In this document: piece after piece, positions 34,942 through 47,000 of the stretch
How the letters are laid out: each line of letters begins with the position of its first letter
How positions within the stretch are numbered: the first letter of the stretch is position 1
Origin: Drosophila persimilis
Lineage: Eukaryota > Arthropoda > Insecta > Diptera > Drosophilidae
Direction: 5' to 3'
DNA: 64,000 bases
Assembly (NCBI RefSeq): GCF_003286085.1
Contig: NW_020825312.1
Location: 5,642,001-5,706,000, forward strand
Position numbers and translations under genes: made by a program
The notes under the pieces: model-generated
Databases searched by the model: none
The model's input: the letters and a program-made list of their open reading frames with translations, nothing else
What the model was told of the DNA's origin: nothing

Positions 34942-34956
34942 CTAGGACATGGCCAT
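34942..34956 (-). promoter_or_regulatory. Four-codon upstream ORF ending at the start codon of the ARF-like gene
   Basis: Minus strand: ATG GCC ATG TCC TAG, directly followed by the ATG of the main frame and in the same register. If it lies in the transcript, scanning ribosomes would meet two ATGs and a stop just before the main start. Confidence 0.6.
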
Positions 34957-36893
34957 ACCGACCACCAGCTCTGATTTGTTTGATTATTTTTACTGTTTCA
35001 AATAAACTTTTGCTCCGAGTTCCCGTTGATTAATGCGGATTTCAGTTTCTGTTTGTTTACATGCCACAGGCGGCGGCCAGCTGATTGTGCCACGGAGTCG
35101 TCATGGGCAACGCAAGCAAATGCAGTGTTTTGGTCAGTGTTCCACTGCTCTTTGCCATGGAGACGCCGACGACAAGGGATGGGATGGAGACGTAAGCGAC
35201 TCGCAGACAAGCGATTCCCCGGTAACTTTTCTCCATTCGATTGTTCCAATGGTGGTTCTTCTCTGTTAACTGGAATCCATGTTACCCTCCCTGTTCCTTT
35301 CGCTGGTAGCCTTTCGAGAATCCCCCTGTTAGGCAGCGTAACAGTTCGAAGTGAGAGCTTTCTCTCTCGAGTGATAGACGCCAGATGGCGTTTTTGTCCC
35401 AATTCTGAAATAGTGGTATATCGCATATCCCAGTATCTATGTTTATCCTATGCAGTGTAGTTGGGACTTTTAAAGTTGGGACCTTTAAAGTTGGGACCCA
35501 TGATGTTCCCCATATAAAATTTGTACAAGTATATTTCAATTAGGGCTCATAATTCCTTGCAGACCTTCAACAGGCTTTGCAATTATTGATTCGGTTTAAT
35601 TTCCTGATTGCCCCTGCATCCCAAATGCCAGGACACAGCCCGTCGGTGCCAGCTCCAGTGCACACACATAATGCATATTTGATGAGGCAGTGGCAGTAGC
35701 AGTTGCAAAAGCAGTGGCTGTGGCAGTGGTCGTTGCGGCTTTGTGGCTTCTATGTTCTGCTGGGGAGCAGAGCCAAAGCTCTTCATACATTTGCGCTAAT
35801 CGCTCTCTGGCCGTATTTGCCCAGGCCTAAGCCCAGAATAGAAGCCCCTTTGTGTGTTATTCCATTGCATTATGATGTGCTCTGCCCATAACAGTAACGG
35901 GTAAGCACATGTAGCCCGCTTCCTGCCCCATCTGCCGCATCTTTGTGTCGCTGCCGCCAACAAATTGAAAAGTAAGCAAGTTAAACGTTCGCCGAACTTT
36001 CGGTGCGAGTGCGGAGAGTGAGAGTACGAGTACAGGCCCCAACTCGTCTGTAGCCTAGAGGCAGTCGCCAGCCATCCTTTTTTCTCGCTGCTGCTGCGCC
36101 TCCTGCTTCAGCGCCTCCTCCGGATTTGTAGCCTACCTATATGAATACCAAGTTGCTTGGTCTATGGCCACCACCTGACATTAGTTTTGCATGACTTCAT
36201 CGTCGTCGTCCCTTTTGGCAGACGCATTAATGCGGAACAAAGCGGTGCGAAATGTGACAACACGGACTTAGGCTGGAGCACACCTAAGATGTTCAACTGG
36301 GCGAGGAGTTGGCCACGGAAGGTGAGTTAGAAAGAGCAACAAGAGCAATACCTCGTTCGGCACTTGATTGCAGGCAGATTGTATTCGAAGAGTCAGCCAC
36401 GTGTGGGGAGAGGAGCCACATGCTTACTAGCCAGGAAACGATTTCTAACTGCTTGAGAAAGTGTATAAGTTATTTTTCATCGGATCTAATTTAATTTCAT
36501 AGACTGCAACAAACTCTTAGATGATCATTTATGGCACTTAACATTGAAAATAAAAAAGGAAAAAGCCCAGCACACTTATGATATGTACATATGTATTTAT
36601 ATAAACGTTTTTTCGAGACAAAGAATGCTGATTTTATACATGATCATTTTAAATGCATCCTGAAATCGTCAAAGCCAAAGAAGATGCCACAATTTTGAGA
36701 GCCCAATACTATCTCTAAGAAACCTGCTGAAATGTTCCGAGGTCACACCAGAATTATCCACTCAAATGTCACTATCGCAATATTTGAAAGCGCAAAAATT
36801 GGTGCTCCCGCTTTCGCAAAAAGCAATGTTTCTATTTTCAAAACGGAAACATATCTAAGCGAAACACTAAAGATATGCAAAACGAAAGTGTAT
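34957..36893. other. No supported gene
   Basis: The 5' flank of the ARF-like gene followed by anonymous DNA. A 15-bp tandem repeat (ttgggacctttaaag, about 2.5 copies) sits at 35461-35499. A GCAGTGGC-type purine/pyrimidine run at 35680-35730 produces alanine-rich shadow frames. Confidence 0.55.
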
Positions 36894-36942
36894 TTGCGGT
36901 GTCCGCAGCAACTCACAGCGTTCCCCGCTGCGGACACCGCAA
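36894..36942. repeat. Fold-back hairpin at the end of copy A
   Basis: Two perfect 16-bp inverted arms (ttgcggtgtccgcagc at 36894-36909 and its complement at 36927-36942) flank a 17-bp loop, aactcacagcgttcccc. The second copy of this element keeps one arm with the same loop in the opposite orientation. Confidence 0.85.
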
Positions 36943-37863
36943 CTCTACATTTATACCCGATACATAGTCAGTATGGCTCTTCTCCGGCAGACGCCGCAAA
37001 TATTAAACGACACGACAAAGAGTGCGTGCGAGAGAGACAGAAAATCAGTCTGAGCCAGAGCAAATTGATTTGTTCCTTTTGGCTATAAAAACGATCTGAT
37101 CTGATCCAGATTCAGCAACCGGATAGATATGGTCAGTCTCTATGATTGTGCGTTTTTAGTTTTATCGAATCTGCAATATTGTGGATGCAACAGATTTTCG
37201 TCTTTTGTGGGGGCGCAAGGGGGTGGGGCGAAATTTTGAGATATACGTTTTATAGTGAAATCTAACAGGAGTGCGGATACCAAATTTGGTTACTCTAGCC
37301 TTAATAGTCTCGGGGCGGAAGGGGGTGTGGCGAAATTTTGACACAAAACGGTTAAGGTCCGATATCACAGGAGTGTGGGTACCAAATTTGGTTGCTCTGG
37401 CTCTTATAGGAACTGACCATGAAACCTGTGTGTTAGAGAGAGACATAGCGAGAATGAAATTGTTTTCTTGATTCTGGCTATAATAATTATACGATCTGGT
37501 TCAGATTTTACACTCTAGAACATATAGTCTTCCTCTACGATTCTGCGTTTTCAGTTTTCTCGTATCTTTGAATTTGTGGATGCCACAGATTTTCGCCCTT
37601 TGTGGGGGCGGAAGTGGGCGGGGCAAATATATATATATATATTGATATATACTTGTAGCAGTGACATATCACAGAAGTCTGGATCCAAATCATCGTTGCT
37701 CTAACTCTTATAGTCTTTGAGCACTAGGCGCTAATAGGGACGGACAGACAGACGGACTGGACTAATATATTTACTTTATGGGGTCGGAAGGAATTTGTGG
37801 ATGTTACACAAATCTACCACAAATCTTATATACCCCAATACTAATTTGAGTATCGGGTATAAA
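36894..37863 (+). mobile_element. DINE-1/mini-me-like (Helitron-related) element, copy A, internally duplicated
   Basis: It matches, in opposite orientation, the copy at 54264-54977. Shared blocks are the terminal ctctacatttatacccgat, then cgacacgacaaagagtgcg, caaattgatttgttcctttt, gatctgatccagattc, the ggggcgaaattttgagata block, and the far end gagtatcgggtata. The (TA)n at 37628-37650 and the gacggacagacagacgg tract at 37739-37756 correspond to the (TA)n and (GTCY)n proto-microsatellites known for mini-me. The ggctataa...attttcg...ggggcgaaatttt block occurs at about 37083 and again at about 37482, and the tcacaggagtgtggataccaaattt block three times, so the copy contains an internal tandem duplication. 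There is no coding capacity, as expected for this non-autonomous family. Confidence 0.65.
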
Positions 37864-38790
37864 AACCAATACTTCAAATAACGTTACACGTTGTGGCAGA
37901 CCACGAAAGACAACTGCCAAGGCAGACACTTTTAATTTGCGGCAATTTGAGAGGGATGTCTTGAAAACTCCTCGATCGGTTGCCAATGACTTGAATGAAA
38001 GAGGAAATTTTGATGTCAGTGAACGGACAATAAGAAACCTACAAGAACGTCGCAAAAAAGTTGCACCCATATGTGAAAGAGCGATCCATGGAGGTGGGAC
38101 CATAATGTTTTGAGGATGCGTCGCCTACAATGGCTTGCGAAATTTAGATCCAGTTGATGGTAGCATAAATAAGGAAAAATATTTGGAAGTGCTAAACAAT
38201 CTGGCTTTCCCCTCTGGAGATAATTTGATTGGGGAGTCCTTTACATTCCAACAGGAAAACGCCCGTGTCAAAAAGCTAAAGCCGTTACCCAATTCTTGAA
38301 GGACACTGGGGTTAATACTTTGGACTAGCCGCTTCAGAGCCCAGACTTAAACATTATCGAGCGTCTCTGGTCTTATATAAAATGAAACCGGACTCCAAAT
38401 TTGACAAGGAAGCGTGAGAATACAATCTGAGAGGTGAAATCACTCTGGAGAGAAATTCTGTTGGCTTATATCCACAGCTTTGTGGAGTCAGTTCCGAGGC
38501 GTCTGCAAAGGTGAAGAGGCAAAGGGAAGATATATATTTGGCTGATTCATCATAAAAAGTTAGTTCGTTCCGTTCTTTTTTGCTTTTTTACATTTTATAA
38601 AATGTCAAAATCCTTGTGCCACCATCTGTTTGGGAATAATTAATTTTCATTTCACAATAAACGCACTTATCATTTTTTTCTTACATATTGTTAATAGCTT
38701 AATATAATACCTATTTACGGTAAATAAATATAGTTTCTACTTTGAGAAAATAAGAAGTTAAAACCGAATACTTATGCCGATGTGTGTATG
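37864..38790 (+). mobile_element. Second Tc1-like transposon, internally deleted remnant
   Basis: Plus strand. A helix-turn-helix part reads GRPRKTTAKADTFNLRQFER and SVANDLNERGNFDVSERTIR. It joins directly to IHGGGTIMF, so roughly the first third of the catalytic core, including the first Asp, is deleted. Then come NGLRNLDPVDGSINKEKYLE, FPSGDNLIGESFTFQQENAR (QQDNAP changed to QQENAR, second Asp lost), a frame change, QSPDLNIIERLWSYIK (third acidic pair present) and KGKIYIW. At least one in-frame TGA and one frame change are present, so it is dead. A Tc1-like end is suggested by the AT-rich DNA running to about 38790. It begins directly at the end of the mini-me-like element with no left terminus. 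Sequence and ends differ from the 5042-6080 element, so it is another family. Confidence 0.75.
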
Positions 38791-40577
38791 TAGGCCAGCA
38801 CCTCTGCCCAAAAACTAAATAGTATTGTCGGTATTTTTCTCTTTGAACAAACACACAAACATATTATCGTACGACTTTATACTGTAGAAGTTGGTAACCT
38901 TACTATCTTCCAAAACTTCCACAATATCGTTGGTTTTTTTTGCCTCAGCACTTTGACAACGGAAAATACATTCAGGAAATTTAAAACTATAGGGTAGCCT
39001 AAAGTTTAACAGAACCAAATTGCTCTTATGCATGTGATGAATGCATCAAAAAATGCATAAAAAACAAGTTAATATTTTTCATTCAACAAAAAATCTAGAG
39101 AAGATACAATTTTTATTAAAAACAAATATAAGCTGAATAGCATATAAGCTATTTGCTAATTTTATAAGCTAGTAGTCAGTCCACTTTTAAAAATGCTAGA
39201 TCTACCCTGAAATAGGCTAAACTGGCAGCATTGGTTCTATTAAAATATCGTATGGTGTATCGACTCTGGCATATGGTGTGGATGGGTTTGGAGTCTGCGT
39301 TTTTGGAAGCTCAAGTCAGAAATTTTCAGACCCCAACTCCGTTTCCAACAGCACCACCAACTCCAACTCCAGTCCCATGCCCATGCTCAAACCTATGCAC
39401 ATTCCCAGGTAAATGAAGCGATACGGCGTAATCGTTTGTCCTCGTATCCTACGAGCAGCTTCGCTCCACTGGACGGCCAGCTATGGGAATGGCTACCGCG
39501 TAAGCTTTGGAGTCAGCTCTGGCTGATGTTCTGGCCGCTGCGTTGGCTTTATTCGATTATTTGTGCGCAGCAGCATCATTTCGTTTGCTTTCCGGCTGTT
39601 TTCCTTTATCCTCTCTACCCGGCTCCGTATCCGCTGCCGCCACCGCCACCGATAGCGAGACCGCCACCGTCACCGTCTTCGCTCAAGCTGGTCTTTGACT
39701 ACGACTTTGAGAATGCCACATGGCGACGTCATATTTCCTTCTATTTCTGGACCGTTTTTTTTTCACTTTCTGCTGCCCTTTCTCTGTCTGCCGTTTTTGT
39801 CATGCCGTTCACCGTGGAAAAGTTTAGCGGGCTTAGCGCCGCGCACGCCAGTTTGCCCAGGATTTCATTTCCGGCATGTTGCGGTTGCGTTAAGTAACGG
39901 AGATTGCATCGCTAATGATGCAATTGTGTTTGGCGGAAATGAAAGCGGTTTTGTGTGACGACTTCTCAGTCCAGCCAAAAGCCAACGTGCGCCTTAAAAG
40001 TCCCACCTAGAATCACACCCATTCCCTAGTATTCAATCCCCAACCGCATCTCCCATCTCGCATATAGTTTCGAGGAGAGTCTGTCTCTGACTCTCAGTTT
40101 CATTTAAAGTCATCAAAAGCCAATGAAGTTGAAGCAAATTGAATGCAGAGGAAGCTATGTGCCCGCTAATTGCATATACAGTCTTCAGTTGGAGCGAGAG
40201 CTGAAGCTCCTGAACGGAAGTGGTTGTCGAGTGGCAGCCGCTCCCGGGGCTCTTCGAACAACCTGCTTTAATGAGCTCCGCTCCGTATAATTGTTTAATT
40301 GGATAAGAAAAAGTGCACGGATGCTTGACACACTTTGCAAACGGTACATTGATTGCTGGAAGTAGCAACGATATCATAACGAAATTTTTCCGAATCTCAG
40401 CAAACTTTTTATCCCTTAGGCTTTGTAGCTTTCCAGATACTGATTTTACTCATAAGTCTGGCAACTCTCGAGCCTCTCACATCAAAATTTATGATTCTCC
40501 AAGTCGAAAAATCTTTTCAAAATTTTAAGTAAACATGAGGTAAGACTTACAGTTGATATTTCAAAATGAAAAATGAA
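38791..40577. other. No supported gene
   Basis: AT-rich DNA to 39200 includes a 72-codon minus frame (38815-39033) with no recognisable motif. From 39300 to 39900 a pyrimidine-rich, C-rich block gives proline-rich plus frames (PLPPPPPIARPPPSPSS) that start at TTG and overlap each other. I see no convincing gene. Confidence 0.5.
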
Positions 40578-40859
40578 CTAATAAATGTTTAACTCTTTAT
40601 CCGTAAGCTCCCCGAATAATAGTCCGAACAAAAAAAATTCGCTGCAATGTGAGAGCAGGTGAGTGACGTGATCTGACAACGCAGTCGCGGCTACTGATAA
40701 CGTTACCCCATATGCGAAAGGATCAGTCTCCGACGCAGCGGTGGAACGCAAAACGATCTCGTAAATAAACTGCAGCATTTGCGTCCGGGATTCGGTCTCG
40801 GCGCGCCGGTACGCCGGTACCTTCCCGCCGTGTTCGGTGTCATAGACGGTGGCACCCAT
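40578..40859 (-). CDS. Candidate small gene, divergent from the giant repeat gene
   Basis: Minus-strand ATG at 40859, TAG at 40578, 93 residues unspliced. The first 50 residues (MGATVYDTEHGGKVPAYRRA; ESRTQMLQFIYEIVLRSTAA) have G/C-ending codons and look protein-like. A 65-nt candidate intron (gtaacg ... acattgcag, about 40643-40707) would change the ending to GRIFFVRTIIRGAYG. No family is recognised. It lies head to head with the giant gene: 228 bp separate the two first in-frame ATGs (40859 and 41088), so they could share a compact promoter. A competing plus-strand exon model crosses the same bases. Confidence 0.4.
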   Translation of the reverse strand: MGATVYDTEHGGKVPAYRRAETESRTQMLQFIYEIVLRSTAASETDPFAYGVTLSVAATALSDHVTHLLSHCSEFFLFGLLFGELTDKELNIY

Positions 40860-40887
40860 CCGCGCAGCATCCTACGCGATCAGACCC

Positions 40888-40953
40888 GTAAGTGCTTCGC
40901 GTGAGATGCAGTTTCAAGGCTTGCAGGTATAACACTGCCGCACCCACTTGCAG
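40888..40953 (+). other. Candidate 66-nt 5' intron of the giant repeat gene
   Basis: Strong donor (ACCC|GTAAGT at 40888) and acceptor (cacttgcag|ATAAAAC, ending 40953) at fly-like spacing. The exon after it is open into the main frame (TDATEVKNFRQAQP...). The exon before it has an open but ATG-less frame, so it would be 5' untranslated or incomplete. An in-frame stop inside the intron (40902-40904) means splicing is needed if translation starts upstream. Confidence 0.4.
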
Positions 40954-41087
40954 ATAAAACCGATGCAACGGAGGTGAAGAACTTCCGGCAGGCCCAACCG
41001 CGACGCCAGTCCCGTGGCCGACAGCAGCTTCAAATAGCCAATGTTCCGGAGGAAAATATAGCAGATGTGTCGGCACCCAGCTTTGAA

Positions 41088-44000
41088 ATGAAAAAGCCCT
41101 CTCAACGATCCAATATGGCGGAGGCGCCGGTGGCCAGCGGCCACACGGTCGAGACCGTGTATACGGAAATTTTCGATAGCTTTCCGGACCCCAGGGATAT
41201 TATGACGCCCGGCACGTCCTTACAGATTAGAGACAAATCCCTTAGCCAGAAGGTAACTAAAATTCTCCGAAGTGTGTACTTAGTTTTTGCCCTAATTCTT
41301 ATGTCTCTTGCGTCTTGAAGACTACCCACCGCAAGGTCACTACGCATCGTGACTCCAACGGAAATATTACTAGTCGCATTGAGGAGACGACCACAGTGTG
41401 CACTGCGCCCCGGGATAGGCCACCGTCCATTACACGGCGCATTAACTTCTCCACAGAGGATGTGTCTAAAAACGTGTCGGACGAAACGATGCTCATGCTC
41501 CACGATGACTCTAGGCCAAGGACGCTTATAGGAGAGAGATACATGCCCAGCGAGTATCCGGGTGGGCAAGGACCTCTTCAATATCGCGATCGCAGCTCAC
41601 AGCGCGAGAAATTGGAGGACGAACCAGCGCATTCTTTCAATGGCATTTCGGGAGCTACTCGCCAATGGCGAGCACCCAGGACTATCGGGTTCCTGAATGA
41701 CCAGACAATACCGTCTTATGTGGCATACACCACCGGCTTCTCTGACAGGGCACAACAGACGTGGCCCAGTGCCTACAGTGAACAGCAACGGCGAAAAAGG
41801 AGATCCCAAGGAACGGCTCCGGACCGGACCAGTTTCCCGGACAGGTCACAACAGGACAGTCCAAGCGAAAACTTAGAAAGTGATCACCGAAGATTCCGAT
41901 CTCAAAGTCCAGATGGCAGACGCAGTCAGTTTCAAGAGGACCTCAGTTCCGCGACCCGCCAACGAAGCTTGTCGCAAGGCTCAAATCCCAGAAGGCAGCA
42001 GATATCACAGCAGTCGCAGAATATAAACAATAATTCTGCTCCTCAATTCAACGACAGTCCACCCAGAGGAGAGGTTTCGCCTTCTTCGAGATCTCCAAAT
42101 GGCAACGCCCACCCCAAGTCAGTGTCTGGTGACCTTGCTGAGGAATACGCCCCCTTTCGCAATGAAGCCGGGTCGATAAAACGGAGTAACGATTCTGTAA
42201 ATAAGGGGCCAGTCAAAGTGACTGATGAAGTTCTGGATGATGTAACCATGCCGTCGTCTGGAGAAGCAGCAACTTCATCCCACCGGCATGTGACACTACC
42301 CAGCGGGGACTTACGCGAAGTGTCGGCTCGGGAGCAAATAGGTGATGAATCGGCTCCTACCTTTGCAAGTTCAGATCACAGAAATACTTACAGTCAGAGA
42401 CGATCAATGCCTTCAAGCAACATTAATGATGAATCAGCCCCCACATTTGACAGTACCGGTCGTGGAACAGCATACAGTCAGAGGCAATCCATGCCATCTC
42501 AAAACCTAATCGATGAATCAGCACCCACATTTGAGAGTACTGGTCGTGGAACTGCGTACAGTCAAAGGCAATCTTTACCTGCAAATACTCAGAGGAAATC
42601 CATGACTTCAGCAAACATATGGGATGAATCGGAACCTACTTTCGAAAGAACCAGTCCTGGAACTGCACATACACAGAGGAAAACCTTGCCTTCAGGTACT
42701 CATCGACGATCTAGGCCTTCACAAAACATATGCCATGAATCATGTCCTAAATTCAACTGTTCCGGCGATGAACCTGTACCTACTCAGTTTCAAACCATGC
42801 CTTCCCAAAACATAAACGATGAATCAGAACCAACATTTGAGGGAACCGGTCGTGGAACTGCATACAGTCAGAGGCAATCCATGCCATCTCAAAACATATT
42901 TGACGAATCAGCACCCACATTTGAGAGCACCGGTCGTGGAACTGCGTACACTCAAAGGCAATCAGCTCAGACGAGATCCATGCCTTCTCAAAACATAAAC
43001 GATGAATCGGAACCGAAATTTCACAGTACCGGTCGTGGAACTGCATACAGTCAAAGAAAATCCATGCCTTCTCAAAATATAAACGATGAATCGAAACCGT
43101 TATTAGAAAGTACCGGTCGTGGAACTGCATACAGTCAGAGGCAATCCATGCCATCTCAAAACATATTTGATGAATCAGCACCCACATTTGAGAGTACGGG
43201 TCGTGGAACTGGATACAGTCAGAGGCAATCCATGGGTCCAGCAGCTCAGACAAGATCCATGCCTTCTGAAAACATAAACGATGAATCGGAACCCACATTT
43301 GAGAGTACGGGTCGTGGAACTGCGTACAGTCAGCGGCAATCCATGGCTGCGTACAGTCAAAGACAATCAATGCCTTCTCAAAACATCAACGATGAATCGG
43401 AACCCACATTTGAGAGTACCAGTCGTGGAGCTTCATACAGTCAAAGACAATCCATGCCTTCTCAAAACATCAACGATGAATCGGAACCCACATTTGAGAG
43501 TACCAGTCGTGGAGCTTCATACAGTCAAAGACAATCCATGCCTTCTCAAAACATAAACGATGAATCGGAACCGAAATTTCACAGTACCGGTCGGGGAACT
43601 GCATACAGTCAAAGACAATCCATGCCTTCTCAAAATATAAACGATGAATCGAAACCGTTATTTGAGAGTAGCGGTCGTGGAACTGCATACAGTCAGAGGC
43701 AATCCATGCCGTCTCAAAACATATTTGATGAATCAGCACCCACATTTGAGAGTACCGCTCGTGGAACTTCATACAGTCAAAGGCAATCAATGGGTGTATT
43801 AGCTAAGCCGAGATCCATGCCTTCTCAAAACATAAACGATGAATCGGAACCAACATTTGACAGTACCGGTCGTGGAACTGCATACAGTCAAAGACAATCC
43901 ATGCCTTCTCAAAACATTAATGATGAATCTGAACCCACATTTGAGAGTACCGCTCGTGGAACTTCATACAGTCAGAGGCAATCAATGGGTGTATCAGCTA

Positions 44001-47000
44001 AGCCGAGATCCATGCCTTCTCAAAACATAAACGATGAATCGAAACCATTATTTGACAGTACCGGTCGTGGAACTGCATACAGTCAGAGGCAATCCATGCC
44101 ATCTAAAAACATAATTGATGAATCAGCACCTACATTTGAGAGCACCGGTCGTGGGACTGCGTACACTCAAAGGCAATCTTTACCTGCACAAACTCAGAGA
44201 AAATCCATGCCTTCAGCAAACATATGGGATGAATCGGAACCTACTTTCGAAAGTTCCAGTCCTGGAACTGCACTCAGACAGAGGAAAACCTTGCCTTCAC
44301 GTACTCAGAGACAATCGATGCCTTTAGAAAATATATGCGCTGAAACCTGTCCTAATTTCAACTGTTCCGTTGTTGAACCTTCAACTATTCCGTGGCAAGC
44401 CATGCCTTCCCAAAACATAAACGATGAATCAGCACCCACATTTGAGAGTACGGGTCGTGGAACTGGATACAGTCAGAGGCAATCCATGGGTCCAGCAGCT
44501 CAGACAAGATCCATGCCTTCTGAAAACATAAACGATGAATCGGAACCCACATTTGATAGTACGGGTCGTGGAACTGCGTACAGTCAGAGGCAACCCATGG
44601 GTGAATCAACTCAGAGGCAATCCTCGATTTCGAAAAACCTAAACGATGAATCGGCACCGCCATTTGAGAGTACTGGTCCTGAAACTGCAGACAGTCAAAG
44701 ACAAACTATGCCTTCTCAAAACATAAACGATGAATCAGCACCCACATTTGAGAGTACCGGTCGTGGAACTGGGCACAGTCGGAGGCAACCCATTGATGAA
44801 TCAACTCAGAGGCAATCCTCGCTTTCGAAAAACCTAAACGATGAATCGGAACCGACATTTGAGAGTACTGGTCCTGAAACTGCAGAGAGTCAAAGAAAAA
44901 CTATGCCTTCTCAAAACATAAACGATGAATCAGCACCCACCTTTGAGAGTACCGGCCGTGGAACTGGGCACAGTCAGAGGCAACCCATTGCTGAATCAAC
45001 TCAGAGGCAATCCTCGCTGTCCAAAAACCTAAACGATGAATCGGAACCAACATTTGAGAGTACCGGTCCTGAAACTGCAGACAGTCAAAGACAAACAATG
45101 CCTTCTGAAAACATAAACGATGAATCGGAACCCACATTTGATAGTACAGGTCGTGGAACTGAATATAGTAAGGGGAAATCAATGGGGCCAGCAGCTCAGA
45201 CCAGATCTATGCCTTTTGAAAACATAAACGATGAATCGGAGCCCACATTTGACAGTACGGGTCGTGGAACTGCGTACAGTCAGAGGCAACCCATGGGTGA
45301 ATCAACTCAGAGGCAATCCTCGCTTTCGAAAAACCTAAACGATGAATCGGCACCGACATTTGAGAGTACTGGTCCTGAAACCGCAGACAGTCAAAGACAA
45401 ACTATGCCTTCTCACAACATAAACGATGAATCAGCACCCACATTTGAGAGTACGGGTCCTGTAACTGAATACAGTCAGAGGCAATCAATGGGGCCAGCAG
45501 CTCAGACGAGATCCATGCCTTCTGAAAACATAAACAATGAATCTGCACCCACATTTGAGGGTACCGGTCCTGGAACTGAATATAGTCAGGGGAAATCCAT
45601 GCCCTCAGCAAATATATGGGATGAATCGGTACCTAATTTCGAAAGTTCCAGTCCTGGAAATGCACTCGGTCAGAGGAAAACCTTGCCTTCAAGTACTCAG
45701 AGACAATCGAAGCCTTCAGACAATACATGCGCTGAATCCTGTCCGAATGTCAACTGTTCCGTTGTTGAACCTTCAACTATTCAGTGGCAGGCCATGCCTT
45801 CCCAAAACATAAACGATGAATCGGCTCCAACATTTGAGAGTACGGGACCTGAAACTGCAGACAGTCAAAGACAAGCTATGCCTTCTCAAAATATAAACGA
45901 TGTATCACAACCCACATTTGAGAGTACCGGTCCTGGAACTGAATACAGTCAGAGGCAATCAATGGGTGCAGCACCTCACACGATATCCATGCCTTCAAAA
46001 AACATAAACGATGAATCGGAACCAACATTTGAGAGAACCAGTCCTGGAACCGAATACAGTCAGAGGCCATCCATGCCTTCTCAAAACATAAACGATGAAT
46101 CAGCACCCACATTTGAGAGTACCGGTCGTGGAACTGGGCACAGTCAGAGGCAACCCATTGCTGAATCAACTCAGAGACAATCCACGCTTTCGAAAAACCT
46201 AAACAATGAATCGGAACCGACATATGAGAGTACCGGTCCTGAAACTGCGGACAGTCAAAGACAATCTATGCCTTCTGAAAACATAAACGATGAATCAGCA
46301 CCCACATTTGAAAGTACCGGTCGTGGAACTGAATACAGTCAGAGGAAATCCATAGCTTCAGAAAAAAAAAAACGCCAAAATATAAACGATGAATCTGCAC
46401 CCACTTTTGAGAGTACCGATCCTGGAACTGAGCACAGTCAGAGACAATCCATGGCTGCAGCAGTTCAGAAGAGATCCATGCCTTCTGAAAACATGAACGA
46501 TGAATCGGAACCAATATTTGAGAGTACCGGTCCTGAAGTTGCAAAAAGTCAAGGCCAACCCACGTCTTCTGAAAACATAAATGATGAATCGGCACCCTCA
46601 TTTGAGAGTACTGGTCGTGGCGCTGAGCACAGTCAGAGGCAATCCATGCCGTCCCAAAATTTAGACGATGAATCAGCACCCACATTTGAGATCACCGGTC
46701 CTGGAACCGAATATATTCCGGGGCCATCCATGCCTTCTCAAAACATTAACGATAAATCAGCACCCACATTTGACAGTACCGGCCGTGGAACTGAATACAG
46801 TCAGAGGCAACCCATGGTTGAATCAACTCAGAGGCAATCCACGCTTTCGAAAAACCTAAACGATGAATCGGAACCGACATTTGAGAGTACTGGTCCTGAA
46901 ACTGCAGACAGTCAAAGACAAACTATGCCTTCTCAAAACATAAACGATGAATCAGCACCCACATTTGAGAGTACCGGCCGTGGAACTGAATACAGTCAGA

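Noticed and set aside
40701-40904. Plus-frame stretch YLPAVFGVIDGG resembling a Harbinger transposase motif
   Set aside because: The match is limited to about ten residues, the following residues do not fit the family, and no other transposase block is present.
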